From the NCBI GenBank assembly GCA_018716365.1, contig DVKA01000027.1, positions 1 to 13,578 of the forward strand: a stretch of 13,578 nt of DNA, written 5' to 3'. The translations under genes and the position numbers were made by a program. The notes below the pieces were generated by a model. It was not told the DNA's origin. It made no database searches and saw only the letters and a list, made by a program, of their open reading frames with translations. The DNA comes from Candidatus Caccocola faecipullorum (lineage in GTDB: Bacteria; Synergistota; Synergistia; Synergistales; Synergistaceae). The number at the start of each line of letters is the position of its first letter. Positions within the stretch are counted from its first letter, which is position 1. Shown here piece after piece: positions 1 through 5,759 of this stretch.

Positions 1-845
1 TCCTTGGCCTGGACTTCGTTGTTGTACTTGCCGGCTTCGATTCCGGTCTCGACCAGCCACTTCTGCTGCTGCTCGGTGAGGCTGTTGAACCAGTCCGCGG
101 AGCAGACGAGCGTCGTGAAGTTGAGGACGTGGCCGTCGAGTATCAGATATTTGCCGACTTCGTGGAGCTTACGTCCGTAGAGCGTGGCAAGCGGGTTCTC
201 AGCTCCGTCGATGGTCTTCGTCTGCATCGCGGAGTAGACGTCGCCGAGGTCCATGCCGGTCGAGACCGCGCCGAGGCAGTCAAAGCCGTAGGACTGAATC
301 TGGTTGTTGGGGACGCGGATCTTCATACCGGCGAGGTCTTCAACCTTGTTGACCGGCTTGACTGTAAGCGTGTGGCGCGCGCCGTAGACCCAGTTGGAGA
401 CGAGGACCTTGAGTCCCTTCTTCTCAAGCTGGGCGCACTGATCTTTGTACCAGTCGGAGTCGATGAGCTTCCAGCACTGCTCCCAGTTGTCGAAGAGGAA
501 CGGCGAGAAGACGATGCCGAAGTCCGCGACGCCGTAATCCGCGTAGAAGGCTCCGTCCGCGAGGGTGCAGACAGGCTCGCCGATGAGCATCGAGTCGATC
601 AGCTCGTTCTTGCTGCCGAGCTGGCTGTCGGGATATGGGGTGATTTTCATCGTGCCGCCGGAGGCTTTGTCTAGCAGCTCCGCCCACTTCACGATTCCCT
701 GACCGAAAGGCTCGGTGATGGAGTTTTCAAATCCTATCTGGAGTTCGACAACGTCGTCGGCCGCGAAAGCCGCGCCGCCGAATACGAGCGCGCAGGCGAG
801 AGCCGCGCTGCACACCATAGCCGCAAGTTTCTTCAATGACTTCAT
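1..845 (-). CDS. dctP: TRAP transporter solute-binding protein, DctP family (C-terminus cut by window edge)
   Basis: Periplasmic binding protein of a tripartite (TRAP) transporter, which captures an organic or sugar acid and hands it to a DctQM-type permease using an ion gradient. The frame is open from ATG 845 to base 1 (281 codons), so the C-terminal end and any permease genes lie outside the window. A signal peptide is clear: KK near the N-terminus, a hydrophobic stretch at about residues 8-26 and a likely AFA|AD cleavage near residue 29. Family hallmarks are Arg157 (YGARHTLT), the substrate-carboxylate arginine Arg177 in MKIRVPN, and the GAENP motif near residues 214-218. An AGGAAGG ribosome site precedes the ATG. 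It lies 49 bp behind the zinc dehydrogenase with no terminator or obvious promoter between them, so they are probably co-transcribed. The substrate is inferred from the neighbours to be a uronate or aldonate. Confidence 0.92.
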   Translation of the reverse strand, partial: MKSLKKLAAMVCSAALACALVFGGAAFAADDVVELQIGFENSITEPFGQGIVKWAELLDKASGGTMKITPYPDSQLGSKNELIDSMLIGEPVCTLADGAFYADYGVADFGIVFSPFLFDNWEQCWKLIDSDWYKDQCAQLEKKGLKVLVSNWVYGARHTLTVKPVNKVEDLAGMKIRVPNNQIQSYGFDCLGAVSTGMDLGDVYSAMQTKTIDGAENPLATLYGRKLHEVGKYLILDGHVLNFTTLVCSADWFNSLTEQQQKWLVETGIEAGKYNNEVQAK

Positions 846-894
846 AACAACTTTCCTTCCTTTATGTGAGATTTTTTTTCGCTCCGCCGGCAGC

Positions 895-1923
895 TTACTG
901 GGCGAAGTCGATTACAACCTTGAGCATCTTGCCGGCGTTCGCAGAGAAGTCCGCGAAGGCCTGCGGCGCGTCGTCCATCTTGTAGGTGTTCGTAACAATT
1001 TTCTCAAGATCGACGCCGCCCGCCTTCACGAGGTCGATGAGTTCGATGAAGTCCTTCTTCATCGCGTTTCGCGAGCCGTAGATGTTGAGCTCCTTCTTCT
1101 GAATTATCGTGAAGAAGAAGTCGTCGATGTTCTTCTTGGAAACGCCGATGAGCACGACGCGCGCGCCGAAGCAGGCCGCGTCGATGCAGTTCTGGAAAGT
1201 GCTGGGCAGGCCGACCGCCTCGATCGTAACGTCGAAGCCGTCGCCGTTCGTCAGCTCCTCGACGCCCTTCGTAAAGGCCTCGGGCGAGGAGTTCAGAAGC
1301 TTGTGGTCGAGGCCGAAGGTCTTGAAGGCATAGTCGAGCTTGTCCTCGGCGACGTCGCAGATGGTGACCTCCGCGCCCTTAGCCTTAGCCGCTACCGCCG
1401 CGAGCACGCCGATGGTCCCAGCGCCGACGACCAGCACGCGCTCGCCCGCCTTCACGTCCGCGCGGGAAACGCCGTGCCAGCTGATGCAGAACGGCTCGAT
1501 AAGAGCGAGCGTCTTCGCGGGCAGCCCCTTGCCGTCGTAGATGCGCTCGATGGGCATCGTGATGTACTCGGCGAAGCCGCCCTCGCGCTGCACGCCCATC
1601 GTCTGGTTGCCGGTGCAGGCGTTCACGAGGCCGCGGCGGCAGGAGTAGCACGAGCCGCAGTTGAAGTAAGGATTGCAGGTGACGATCATTCCGGGTTTGA
1701 GCCCCTTGTCGTTCTCGTCGATTTCGACTATCTCCGCCGCGAGCTCGTGGCCCGGGACGCGCGGATACGAGACATAGGCGTTCGCTCCGCGGTACGAACC
1801 GAGATCGCTGCCGCAGATGCCGCCGTAGATCATCTTCAGCAGAGCCTCGCCCGGTTTGCGCACAGGTTTGTCGATTTCCTTGACGACGACCTTGCCGGGC
1901 TCTTCAATGCAAATCGCTTTCAT
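895..1923 (-). CDS. Zinc-dependent MDR-family dehydrogenase, L-galactonate/L-idonate 5-dehydrogenase-like
   Basis: A 342-residue medium-chain dehydrogenase. Catalytic zinc ligands are visible as Cys37 (GGICGSD), His59-Glu60 (PGHE) and Glu143 (LIEP). The structural zinc is held by Cys89, Cys92, Cys95 and Cys103. The Rossmann motif GAGTIG lies at 167-172, and Asp190 at the end of the second strand suggests NAD rather than NADP. The motifs SYPRVPGHE, GVQREGGFAEY, IEPFCISWHG and GSRNA recall E. coli LgoD (YjjN, L-galactonate to D-tagaturonate) more than classical alcohol dehydrogenases; this is recalled similarity, not an alignment. The start follows GGAGG with good spacing. It has its own promoter upstream and is followed by the TRAP binding protein. 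With KDG kinase and KDPG aldolase nearby, oxidation of a C6 sugar acid is the likely role. Sorbitol or threonine dehydrogenase-like activity cannot be excluded. Confidence 0.88.
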   Translation of the reverse strand: MKAICIEEPGKVVVKEIDKPVRKPGEALLKMIYGGICGSDLGSYRGANAYVSYPRVPGHELAAEIVEIDENDKGLKPGMIVTCNPYFNCGSCYSCRRGLVNACTGNQTMGVQREGGFAEYITMPIERIYDGKGLPAKTLALIEPFCISWHGVSRADVKAGERVLVVGAGTIGVLAAVAAKAKGAEVTICDVAEDKLDYAFKTFGLDHKLLNSSPEAFTKGVEELTNGDGFDVTIEAVGLPSTFQNCIDAACFGARVVLIGVSKKNIDDFFFTIIQKKELNIYGSRNAMKKDFIELIDLVKAGGVDLEKIVTNTYKMDDAPQAFADFSANAGKMLKVVIDFAQ

Positions 1924-1988
1924 AGTAATTCCTCCAAAATATTTTTGTTGAGAAAACCTAAATTAAACTTGCACACAACTTGTATATT

Positions 1989-2009
1989 AGTAAGATTACT
2001 GTTACAGTA
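1989..2009. promoter_or_regulatory. Overlapping palindromes at the dehydrogenase promoter (candidate operator)
   Basis: Two overlapping inverted repeats sit at the start region of the dehydrogenase-dctP unit: AGTAAGATTACT (1989-2000) and the perfect 13-mer TACTGTTACAGTA (1997-2009). The second overlaps the -10 hexamer, as a repressor site would. The sequence does not resemble the IclR-type palindrome upstream of kdgK, so a different regulator may act here. Only the symmetry and position are seen; the binding protein is unknown. Confidence 0.5.
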
Positions 2010-2034
2010 TATGCCCCGCGGCGCGCGTTGTCAA
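2006..2034 (-). promoter_or_regulatory. Sigma70-type promoter for the dehydrogenase-dctP unit
   Basis: On the minus strand there is TTGACA (2029-2034), a 17-base spacer and TATACT (2006-2011), which is close to the sigma70 consensus. Transcription would start near base 1999, giving a leader of about 75 bases before ATG 1923. The GC-rich spacer and the overlapping palindrome suggest a strong but regulated promoter. Confidence 0.8.
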
Positions 2035-2150
2035 TCGCCGCGGGCGCTTTTGTCAATATCCACAACGTCGGGCCGCACAAAAACCGGCGGGAAATTTCCT
2101 CTCCGTTATGTGCAGCCGGCGAAAGCAGCGGACTTGCCGGCCGCCGGCAC

Positions 2151-2185
2151 AAAAAAGCGGGCCCCGCGTTTCCGCGGCGGCCCGC
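2151..2185 (-). terminator. Rho-independent terminator after the KDPG aldolase
   Basis: Read on the minus strand, a GC-rich stem (GCGGGCC and CCGCG pairing with CGCGG and GGCCCGC) with a GAAA loop is followed by TTTTTT. It begins 14 bases after the aldolase stop codon and separates the kdgK-aldolase operon from the dehydrogenase-dctP unit. Confidence 0.9.
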
Positions 2186-2199
2186 AGTATCAGCTTTGC

Positions 2200-3162
2200 T
2201 TACTTTCTGTTGAGATGCACCGCGAAGCCGGCGATTTCTCTGTCGAGGTAGGCTACCGTGATGCGTCCGTCTTTTCTCTTTATCGTCTCTTCTACGACGC
2301 CGATGCCGAAGCCGGAGAACCATTCGAGAGCGCGCTCGACTGAGAGCGTCTCAATGGCGATGTGCCCGTGCTCGCCGCGGCCCTTCGACTTCATGAACTC
2401 GAAGGATTTGCCGACGAAGGCGGAGCTGTTGCCCTCTTTGAAGGGCATTCCGAGCATCGAGGCGAAGACGCGCGCCTCGTCGAGCGCGCAGCACTCGCAC
2501 TGCGGGTTGACGCCGACGTGGAGGAGCGAGAAGCCGAGCGAGAGCAGGCGCGCCTCATGGCAGAGCGTCTCTATCTTCGCCCAGTCGCCCGCCTTGACGG
2601 CGTCCGAGGGGACCATCCAGCTTCCGCCGACCGCGAAGACGTTCGGGCAGGAGAGGTAGTCTGTGAGGTTCTTCTGGCCGACGCCGCCGGTCGGTATGAA
2701 GGAAACTTTTCCGCCGTAGGGGCCGTTCAGCGCCTTGAGCATCGCCACGCCGCCGGACTGCTCGGCGGGGAAGAACTTGATGACTTCGAGGCCCATTTCA
2801 AGCGCCTGCTCGATCTGGCTCGGCGAGCTTACGCCGGGCGTGACGGGGAGGCCGAGCTCCTGGCAGTGGGCGACGACGCGCGGGTTGAATCCGGGCGTGA
2901 CGATGTATTTCGCGCCGGCTTCCGCCGCGGCGTCCGCCTGCTCCGTCGTGAGGACGGTGCCCGCGCCGAGGATGAGTTCGGGGCATTCTTTTGCGAGAAT
3001 CTTTATCGACTCGGCGGCCGCGTCGGTGCGGAAGGTTACTTCCGCGACGGGGATGCCGCCTGCGACGAGCGCGCGGCCGAGAGGCAGCGCCTGCTCCGGC
3101 GTGTCGAGTTTGATGACGGGGACGAGGCCGATGCGGCCGAGTTTTTCAAGAACTGCGTTCAT
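2200..3162 (-). CDS. eda: KDPG/KHG aldolase fused to a VOC (glyoxalase)-like C-terminal domain
   Basis: Class I aldolase splitting 2-keto-3-deoxy-6-phosphogluconate into pyruvate and glyceraldehyde-3-phosphate. Residues 1 to about 203 form the family's usual TIM barrel. Glu41 and Arg45 lie in AEVTFRT, GAGTV is at 66-70, TPG at 89-91, the Schiff-base lysine is Lys129 in IKFFPAE, and the phosphate-binding GG is at 159-160. The protein is 320 residues against about 205-215 for Eda. The extra 115 residues (about 206-320) look like one vicinal-oxygen-chelate module: HVGVN at 215, an alpha segment, FEFM near 254, GHIAIETLSVERALEW at 266, and a final beta segment ending FAVHL. Classical VOC metal-ligand positions are not clearly all present. 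Its ribosome site (AAGGAGA) overlaps the kdgK stop, so translation of the two is probably coupled. I recall similar long aldolases in Clostridia, with unknown tail function. Confidence 0.9.
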   Translation of the reverse strand: MNAVLEKLGRIGLVPVIKLDTPEQALPLGRALVAGGIPVAEVTFRTDAAAESIKILAKECPELILGAGTVLTTEQADAAAEAGAKYIVTPGFNPRVVAHCQELGLPVTPGVSSPSQIEQALEMGLEVIKFFPAEQSGGVAMLKALNGPYGGKVSFIPTGGVGQKNLTDYLSCPNVFAVGGSWMVPSDAVKAGDWAKIETLCHEARLLSLGFSLLHVGVNPQCECCALDEARVFASMLGMPFKEGNSSAFVGKSFEFMKSKGRGEHGHIAIETLSVERALEWFSGFGIGVVEETIKRKDGRITVAYLDREIAGFAVHLNRK

Positions 3163-3174
3163 CGTCCCGTCTCC

Positions 3175-4203
3175 TTATCTCTGCACGCGGCCGGAGCCGT
3201 CGCCGCCGGCGAGCGTGAGGACGTCGCTGACCGAGACTCTGTTGTAGTCGCCGAAGATCGTGTGCTTGAGCGCCGAGGCCGCCGCGGCGAACTCGACCGC
3301 CGCCTGCGGGGTTTCGAGATTGTTGAGCCCCCAGATGAGGCCGGAGCCGAAGGAGTCGCCGCCGCCGATGCGGTCGACGATGTCGCGGATTTCATATTTC
3401 TTGCTCGTGTAGAAGCCGTCTTTCGTCGCCATGACTACCGACCAGTTGTTGATGTCGGCGCTGACGCTCTCGCGGAGGCTGACCGCGAGCTTCTCGACGT
3501 TCGGGTAGATCTCCATGATCTTCGCGGCGAGCGCCTTGTACTTCTCGCTGTCGATGCTGCCCTTCGTCACGTCGACGTCGAGCTCGATGCCGAGGCACTT
3601 CTGGCAGTCCTCTTCGTTGGCGATGAGGACGTCGACGTACTTCGTTATCTCGGACATGACTTCCTGAGCGCTCTTGCCCCACTTCCAGAGCTTCTTTCTG
3701 TAATTGAGGTCGCAGGATACCTTTACGCCCATCTCGTGCGCGGCTTTCATAGCTTCGAGCGTCACTTCCGCCGTGCCTTCAGCCACAGCGGGGGTGATGC
3801 CGGTCGTGTGGAACCACGTCGCGCCGTCGAAGATGGCCTTCCAGTCGAAGTCGCCGGGCTTGACCTCGGTGATCGAGGAGTTGGCGCGATCGTAGATGAC
3901 CTTCGACGGGCGCATGCAGGCGCCCTTCTCAGCGTAGTAGATGCCGACGCGGCTTCCGCTTCTGCGGATGTAATTCGTATTGACGCCGAAGCTTCTGAGC
4001 TCGCGCACAGCGGCGTCGGCTATCGGGTTGTCGGGCAGAGCGGTAACAAAAACCGCCTCTTCGCCGTAGTTGGCGAGCGAGACGGCGACGTTTGCCTCGG
4101 CGCCTCCGAACGTGGCTTCGAGCGACGGCTTCTGGAAAAGAACGTCCGTCCCCTGCGGCGAAAGGCGCAGCATCAGCTCTCCGAAAGTTACAAACTTTTT
4201 CAT
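3175..4203 (-). CDS. kdgK: 2-keto-3-deoxygluconate kinase, PfkB family
   Basis: Cytosolic kinase making KDPG from 2-dehydro-3-deoxygluconate and ATP, the step before the aldolase encoded 12 bp downstream. It has 342 residues, normal for KdgK. PfkB signature 1 is GGAEANVA (33-40). The sugar-binding and DLNYRKKLW segment is at 165-173, and PfkB signature 2 is DRIGGGDSFGSG (277-288) with Asp283 as catalytic base. The open frame extends upstream to 4455, but the true start is ATG 4203: it is preceded by GGGAGG at 8-9 bases, matches the family start (MKKFVTFGELMLRLSP) and lies downstream of the promoter and operator found here. A fructokinase or 5-dehydrogluconokinase would also fit PfkB, but the aldolase partner and the DLNYRKKLW motif favour KdgK. 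Confidence 0.93.
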   Translation of the reverse strand: MKKFVTFGELMLRLSPQGTDVLFQKPSLEATFGGAEANVAVSLANYGEEAVFVTALPDNPIADAAVRELRSFGVNTNYIRRSGSRVGIYYAEKGACMRPSKVIYDRANSSITEVKPGDFDWKAIFDGATWFHTTGITPAVAEGTAEVTLEAMKAAHEMGVKVSCDLNYRKKLWKWGKSAQEVMSEITKYVDVLIANEEDCQKCLGIELDVDVTKGSIDSEKYKALAAKIMEIYPNVEKLAVSLRESVSADINNWSVVMATKDGFYTSKKYEIRDIVDRIGGGDSFGSGLIWGLNNLETPQAAVEFAAAASALKHTIFGDYNRVSVSDVLTLAGGDGSGRVQR

Positions 4204-4280
4204 CGTGTAATTCCTCCCTGTTGAAATACAACAAAAAATTTTTTCAGACGACTTATAACTTTCTCGGATTATTTTTTTCT

Positions 4281-4297
4281 GTTCCATAATCTGGAAC
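4281..4297. promoter_or_regulatory. IclR-type operator candidate in the kdgK leader
   Basis: A perfect inverted repeat GTTCC-N7-GGAAC, which can also be read as TTCCA-TAATC-TGGAA, is centred about 28 bases downstream of the predicted kdgK start point. IclR-family regulators often bind such short palindromes, and an IclR gene starts about 190 bases away in the opposite direction. The position suggests repression of kdgK-aldolase by blocking transcript start or elongation. Confidence 0.65.
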
Positions 4298-4323
4298 GAT
4301 GTTTCATCAATCTTAACGATAAA

Positions 4324-4353
4324 AGTGTACCGCCGCAATTGAGCAAATGTCAA
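4324..4353 (-). promoter_or_regulatory. Sigma70-type promoter of the kdgK-aldolase operon
   Basis: On the minus strand there is TTGACA (4348-4353), an 18-base spacer and TACACT (4324-4329). The predicted start is near base 4317, leaving a leader of about 115 bases that carries the IclR-like palindrome, an AAAAAATTTTTT tract (4233-4244) and a short TGTTG/CAACA hairpin (4219-4233) touching the ribosome site. Confidence 0.75.
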
Positions 4354-4370
4354 GTGAAAGTTCGAATTTT

Positions 4371-4401
4371 TGCGCGCGGAAAAATTTTTTGTTCGCGCGC
4401 A
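4371..4401. repeat. GC-armed palindrome between the divergent kdgK and iclR promoters
   Basis: Perfect 8-bp arms TGCGCGCG (4371-4378) and CGCGCGCA (4394-4401) flank an A/T tract. It lies between the two outward-facing -35 boxes. It is not followed by a T-run that would make it a terminator. It could be a second regulator site or a bend between the promoters; its function is unknown. Confidence 0.5.
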
Positions 4402-4419
4402 CCACGCGCCGGCGATTTT

Positions 4420-4448
4420 TTGCAGCTTTCGGCGGCTTGCGCTACAAT
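4420..4448 (+). promoter_or_regulatory. Probable promoter of the iclR-family gene
   Basis: TTGCAG (4420-4425), a 17-base spacer and TACAAT (4443-4448). The -10 box is good and the -35 box weak, consistent with modest expression of a regulator. It gives a leader of about 36 bases to ATG 4491. Confidence 0.55.
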
Positions 4449-4490
4449 AGCGCAATGCGCCGCAGCATAATTTTTTTGAAGAGGTCTGAG

Positions 4491-5252
4491 ATGGCTGAAA
4501 CCGGGAAAAATCATGAAGCTATAAAAAAAGCGGTGCTCCTGCTTTCCGAGCTGGCGAAGAAGAGCGGCCCCTCGGGCGTGACGGAGCTCGCGCGCGCCCT
4601 CGATATGCCGAAGGCGACGGTGCACCGGATACTGAACATACTATGCGAGGACAACGTCGCCGTGAAGGCGCAGGACGGACGTTACAGGATAGGGCCGACG
4701 GTGCTGCTCTGGAGCGGCGGGTACAGGTATTCGACCGCGGCGGTGGAGATCGCCGCGCCGTGGCTGCGCAGGCTGCGCGACGCGACGAACGAGACCGTCC
4801 ACCTCTGCGTCTACAACAACGGCGCGGCGCAGTACGCGGACAGGCTGGACAGCACGCAGAACGTCACGCTGCGCTGGTCGCGCCTCGGCTCGGAGCTCCC
4901 GCTCTACTGCACGAGCGCCGGGCGCGCGATACTTTCGATGCTGCCGCAGGAGGAGCTGGAGGCGTACCTCGATTCGGCGGAGCTCGCGCCGCGCACGGCG
5001 AAGACGGTGACTTCAAAGGAAGAGCTGAAAAAAATGCTCGCGCGTTTCCGCGTACAGGGCTACGCGGAAGAGATAGAGGAGAACGAGGACAACATCCGCT
5101 GCCTCGGCGGCGCGATAACAGACCGCGAAGGCTACCCCGTCGGCGCGATAAGCCTGACTGCGCCGACGTTCCGCTTTACCGACGGCGACGCCGCGAAGTA
5201 CGGCCCGATGATAGCCGAGTTCGCGCGCGAGATTTCAAGACAGATTCCATAA
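4491..5252 (+). CDS. IclR-family transcriptional regulator (KdgR-like by context)
   Basis: A DNA-binding regulator of 253 residues, the usual IclR size. A winged helix-turn-helix covers about residues 9-70 (SGPSGVTELARALDMPKATVHRIL, then DGRYRIGPTV). The IclR effector domain follows at about 78-253, with the hallmarks LPLYCTSAGRAILSML (137-151) and GYAEEIEENEDNIRCLGGAI (190-209). ATG 4491 is chosen over the upstream in-frame ATG 4347: it has GAGG six bases before it, starts just ahead of the HTH, and lies after the TACAAT box; the upstream extension would be non-homologous and Arg/Phe-rich. It is divergent from kdgK-aldolase and most likely controls it, with KDG or a related acid as the natural effector guess. 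A strong terminator follows. Confidence 0.93.
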   Translation: MAETGKNHEAIKKAVLLLSELAKKSGPSGVTELARALDMPKATVHRILNILCEDNVAVKAQDGRYRIGPTVLLWSGGYRYSTAAVEIAAPWLRRLRDATNETVHLCVYNNGAAQYADRLDSTQNVTLRWSRLGSELPLYCTSAGRAILSMLPQEELEAYLDSAELAPRTAKTVTSKEELKKMLARFRVQGYAEEIEENEDNIRCLGGAITDREGYPVGAISLTAPTFRFTDGDAAKYGPMIAEFAREISRQIP

Positions 5253-5286
5253 AGCTCCGCGCTCCCAGGCGCATGGCGAAAAAGAA

Positions 5287-5325
5287 CGGCCCGCTCAATG
5301 AAACAGGGGCGGGCCGCTTTTTGCT
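5287..5325 (+). terminator. Rho-independent terminator after the iclR-family gene, possibly bidirectional
   Basis: Stem CGGCCCGC (5287-5294) pairs with GCGGGCCG (5309-5316), followed by CTTTTTG and a T-rich run. On the minus strand the same stem is followed by TTCTTTTT, so it can also stop transcription from the small membrane-protein gene converging from 5360. Confidence 0.85.
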
Positions 5326-5359
5326 TCTTTAATTTCAGATTGAGCGCGACGCGGCGCTT

Positions 5360-5746
5360 TTACTTCGTCTCTTCCCCGTCGTCTTTGCGCAGCGCGGTGG
5401 CGGGGAGTTCTATCACTTCGACGGCTTCGGCCATTTCTTCGTCGTCGGCGGCTACGTTTATGTAGGGGCCGCGCGCGTCGTATCCGCCGCGGGGCGGAGT
5501 CGGGCCGTCAGACGAGTATATGCGGCGGCGCGTAGGCTCTGCCTCCGGCTCCTCTCCGGCGCTGCGGCCGAAGCCGCGCGACGTGTAGACGGTGAAGCCG
5601 GAGCCACCGCGGAGCAGGCGTATCAGCCACATAACGATGAACGCGGCGAGCAGCACGCCTATGAACATTATCATAAACGGGAAGGCGAGGCCGAAGAATA
5701 CCGTCCCGATTATGAGGAAGAGTATCAGATAGAGCGAAAAGTTCAT
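5360..5746 (-). CDS. Small hypothetical membrane protein with acidic cytoplasmic tail
   Basis: Family not recognised. It has 128 residues. Two hydrophobic segments at about 4-24 and 25-45 form a tight helical hairpin, followed by the positive WLIRLLRGG stop. A hydrophilic tail of about 80 residues then turns Asp/Glu-rich near the C-terminus (AADDEEMAEAVEVIEL). By the positive-inside rule the tail is probably cytoplasmic. The start 13 bp after the rlmN stop, with AAGGGA as ribosome site, indicates co-expression with rlmN. Whether it works with RlmN or is only a passenger is unknown. Confidence 0.75.
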   Translation of the reverse strand: MNFSLYLILFLIIGTVFFGLAFPFMIMFIGVLLAAFIVMWLIRLLRGGSGFTVYTSRGFGRSAGEEPEAEPTRRRIYSSDGPTPPRGGYDARGPYINVAADDEEMAEAVEVIELPATALRKDDGEETK

Positions 5747-5759
5747 TTACTTTCCCTTC

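Noticed and set aside
715..2343. Plus-strand open frame of 542 codons opposite the dehydrogenase and dctP start
   Set aside because: Arg/Val/Asp/Leu-rich shadow of GC-rich antisense codons; it crosses a promoter and a terminator, and the minus strand has clear families.
2362..4224. Plus-strand open frame of 620 codons opposite the aldolase and kdgK
   Set aside because: Antisense shadow of two well-recognised enzymes, with low-complexity composition and no family motif.
4204..4455. N-terminal extension of KdgK by 84 codons
   Set aside because: It covers the promoter and operator and adds non-family sequence; ATG 4203 has the ribosome site and the family start.
4347..4490. Longer IclR start at ATG 4347
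   Set aside because: The extension spans the GC palindrome and the predicted promoter, and IclR homology begins right after ATG 4491.
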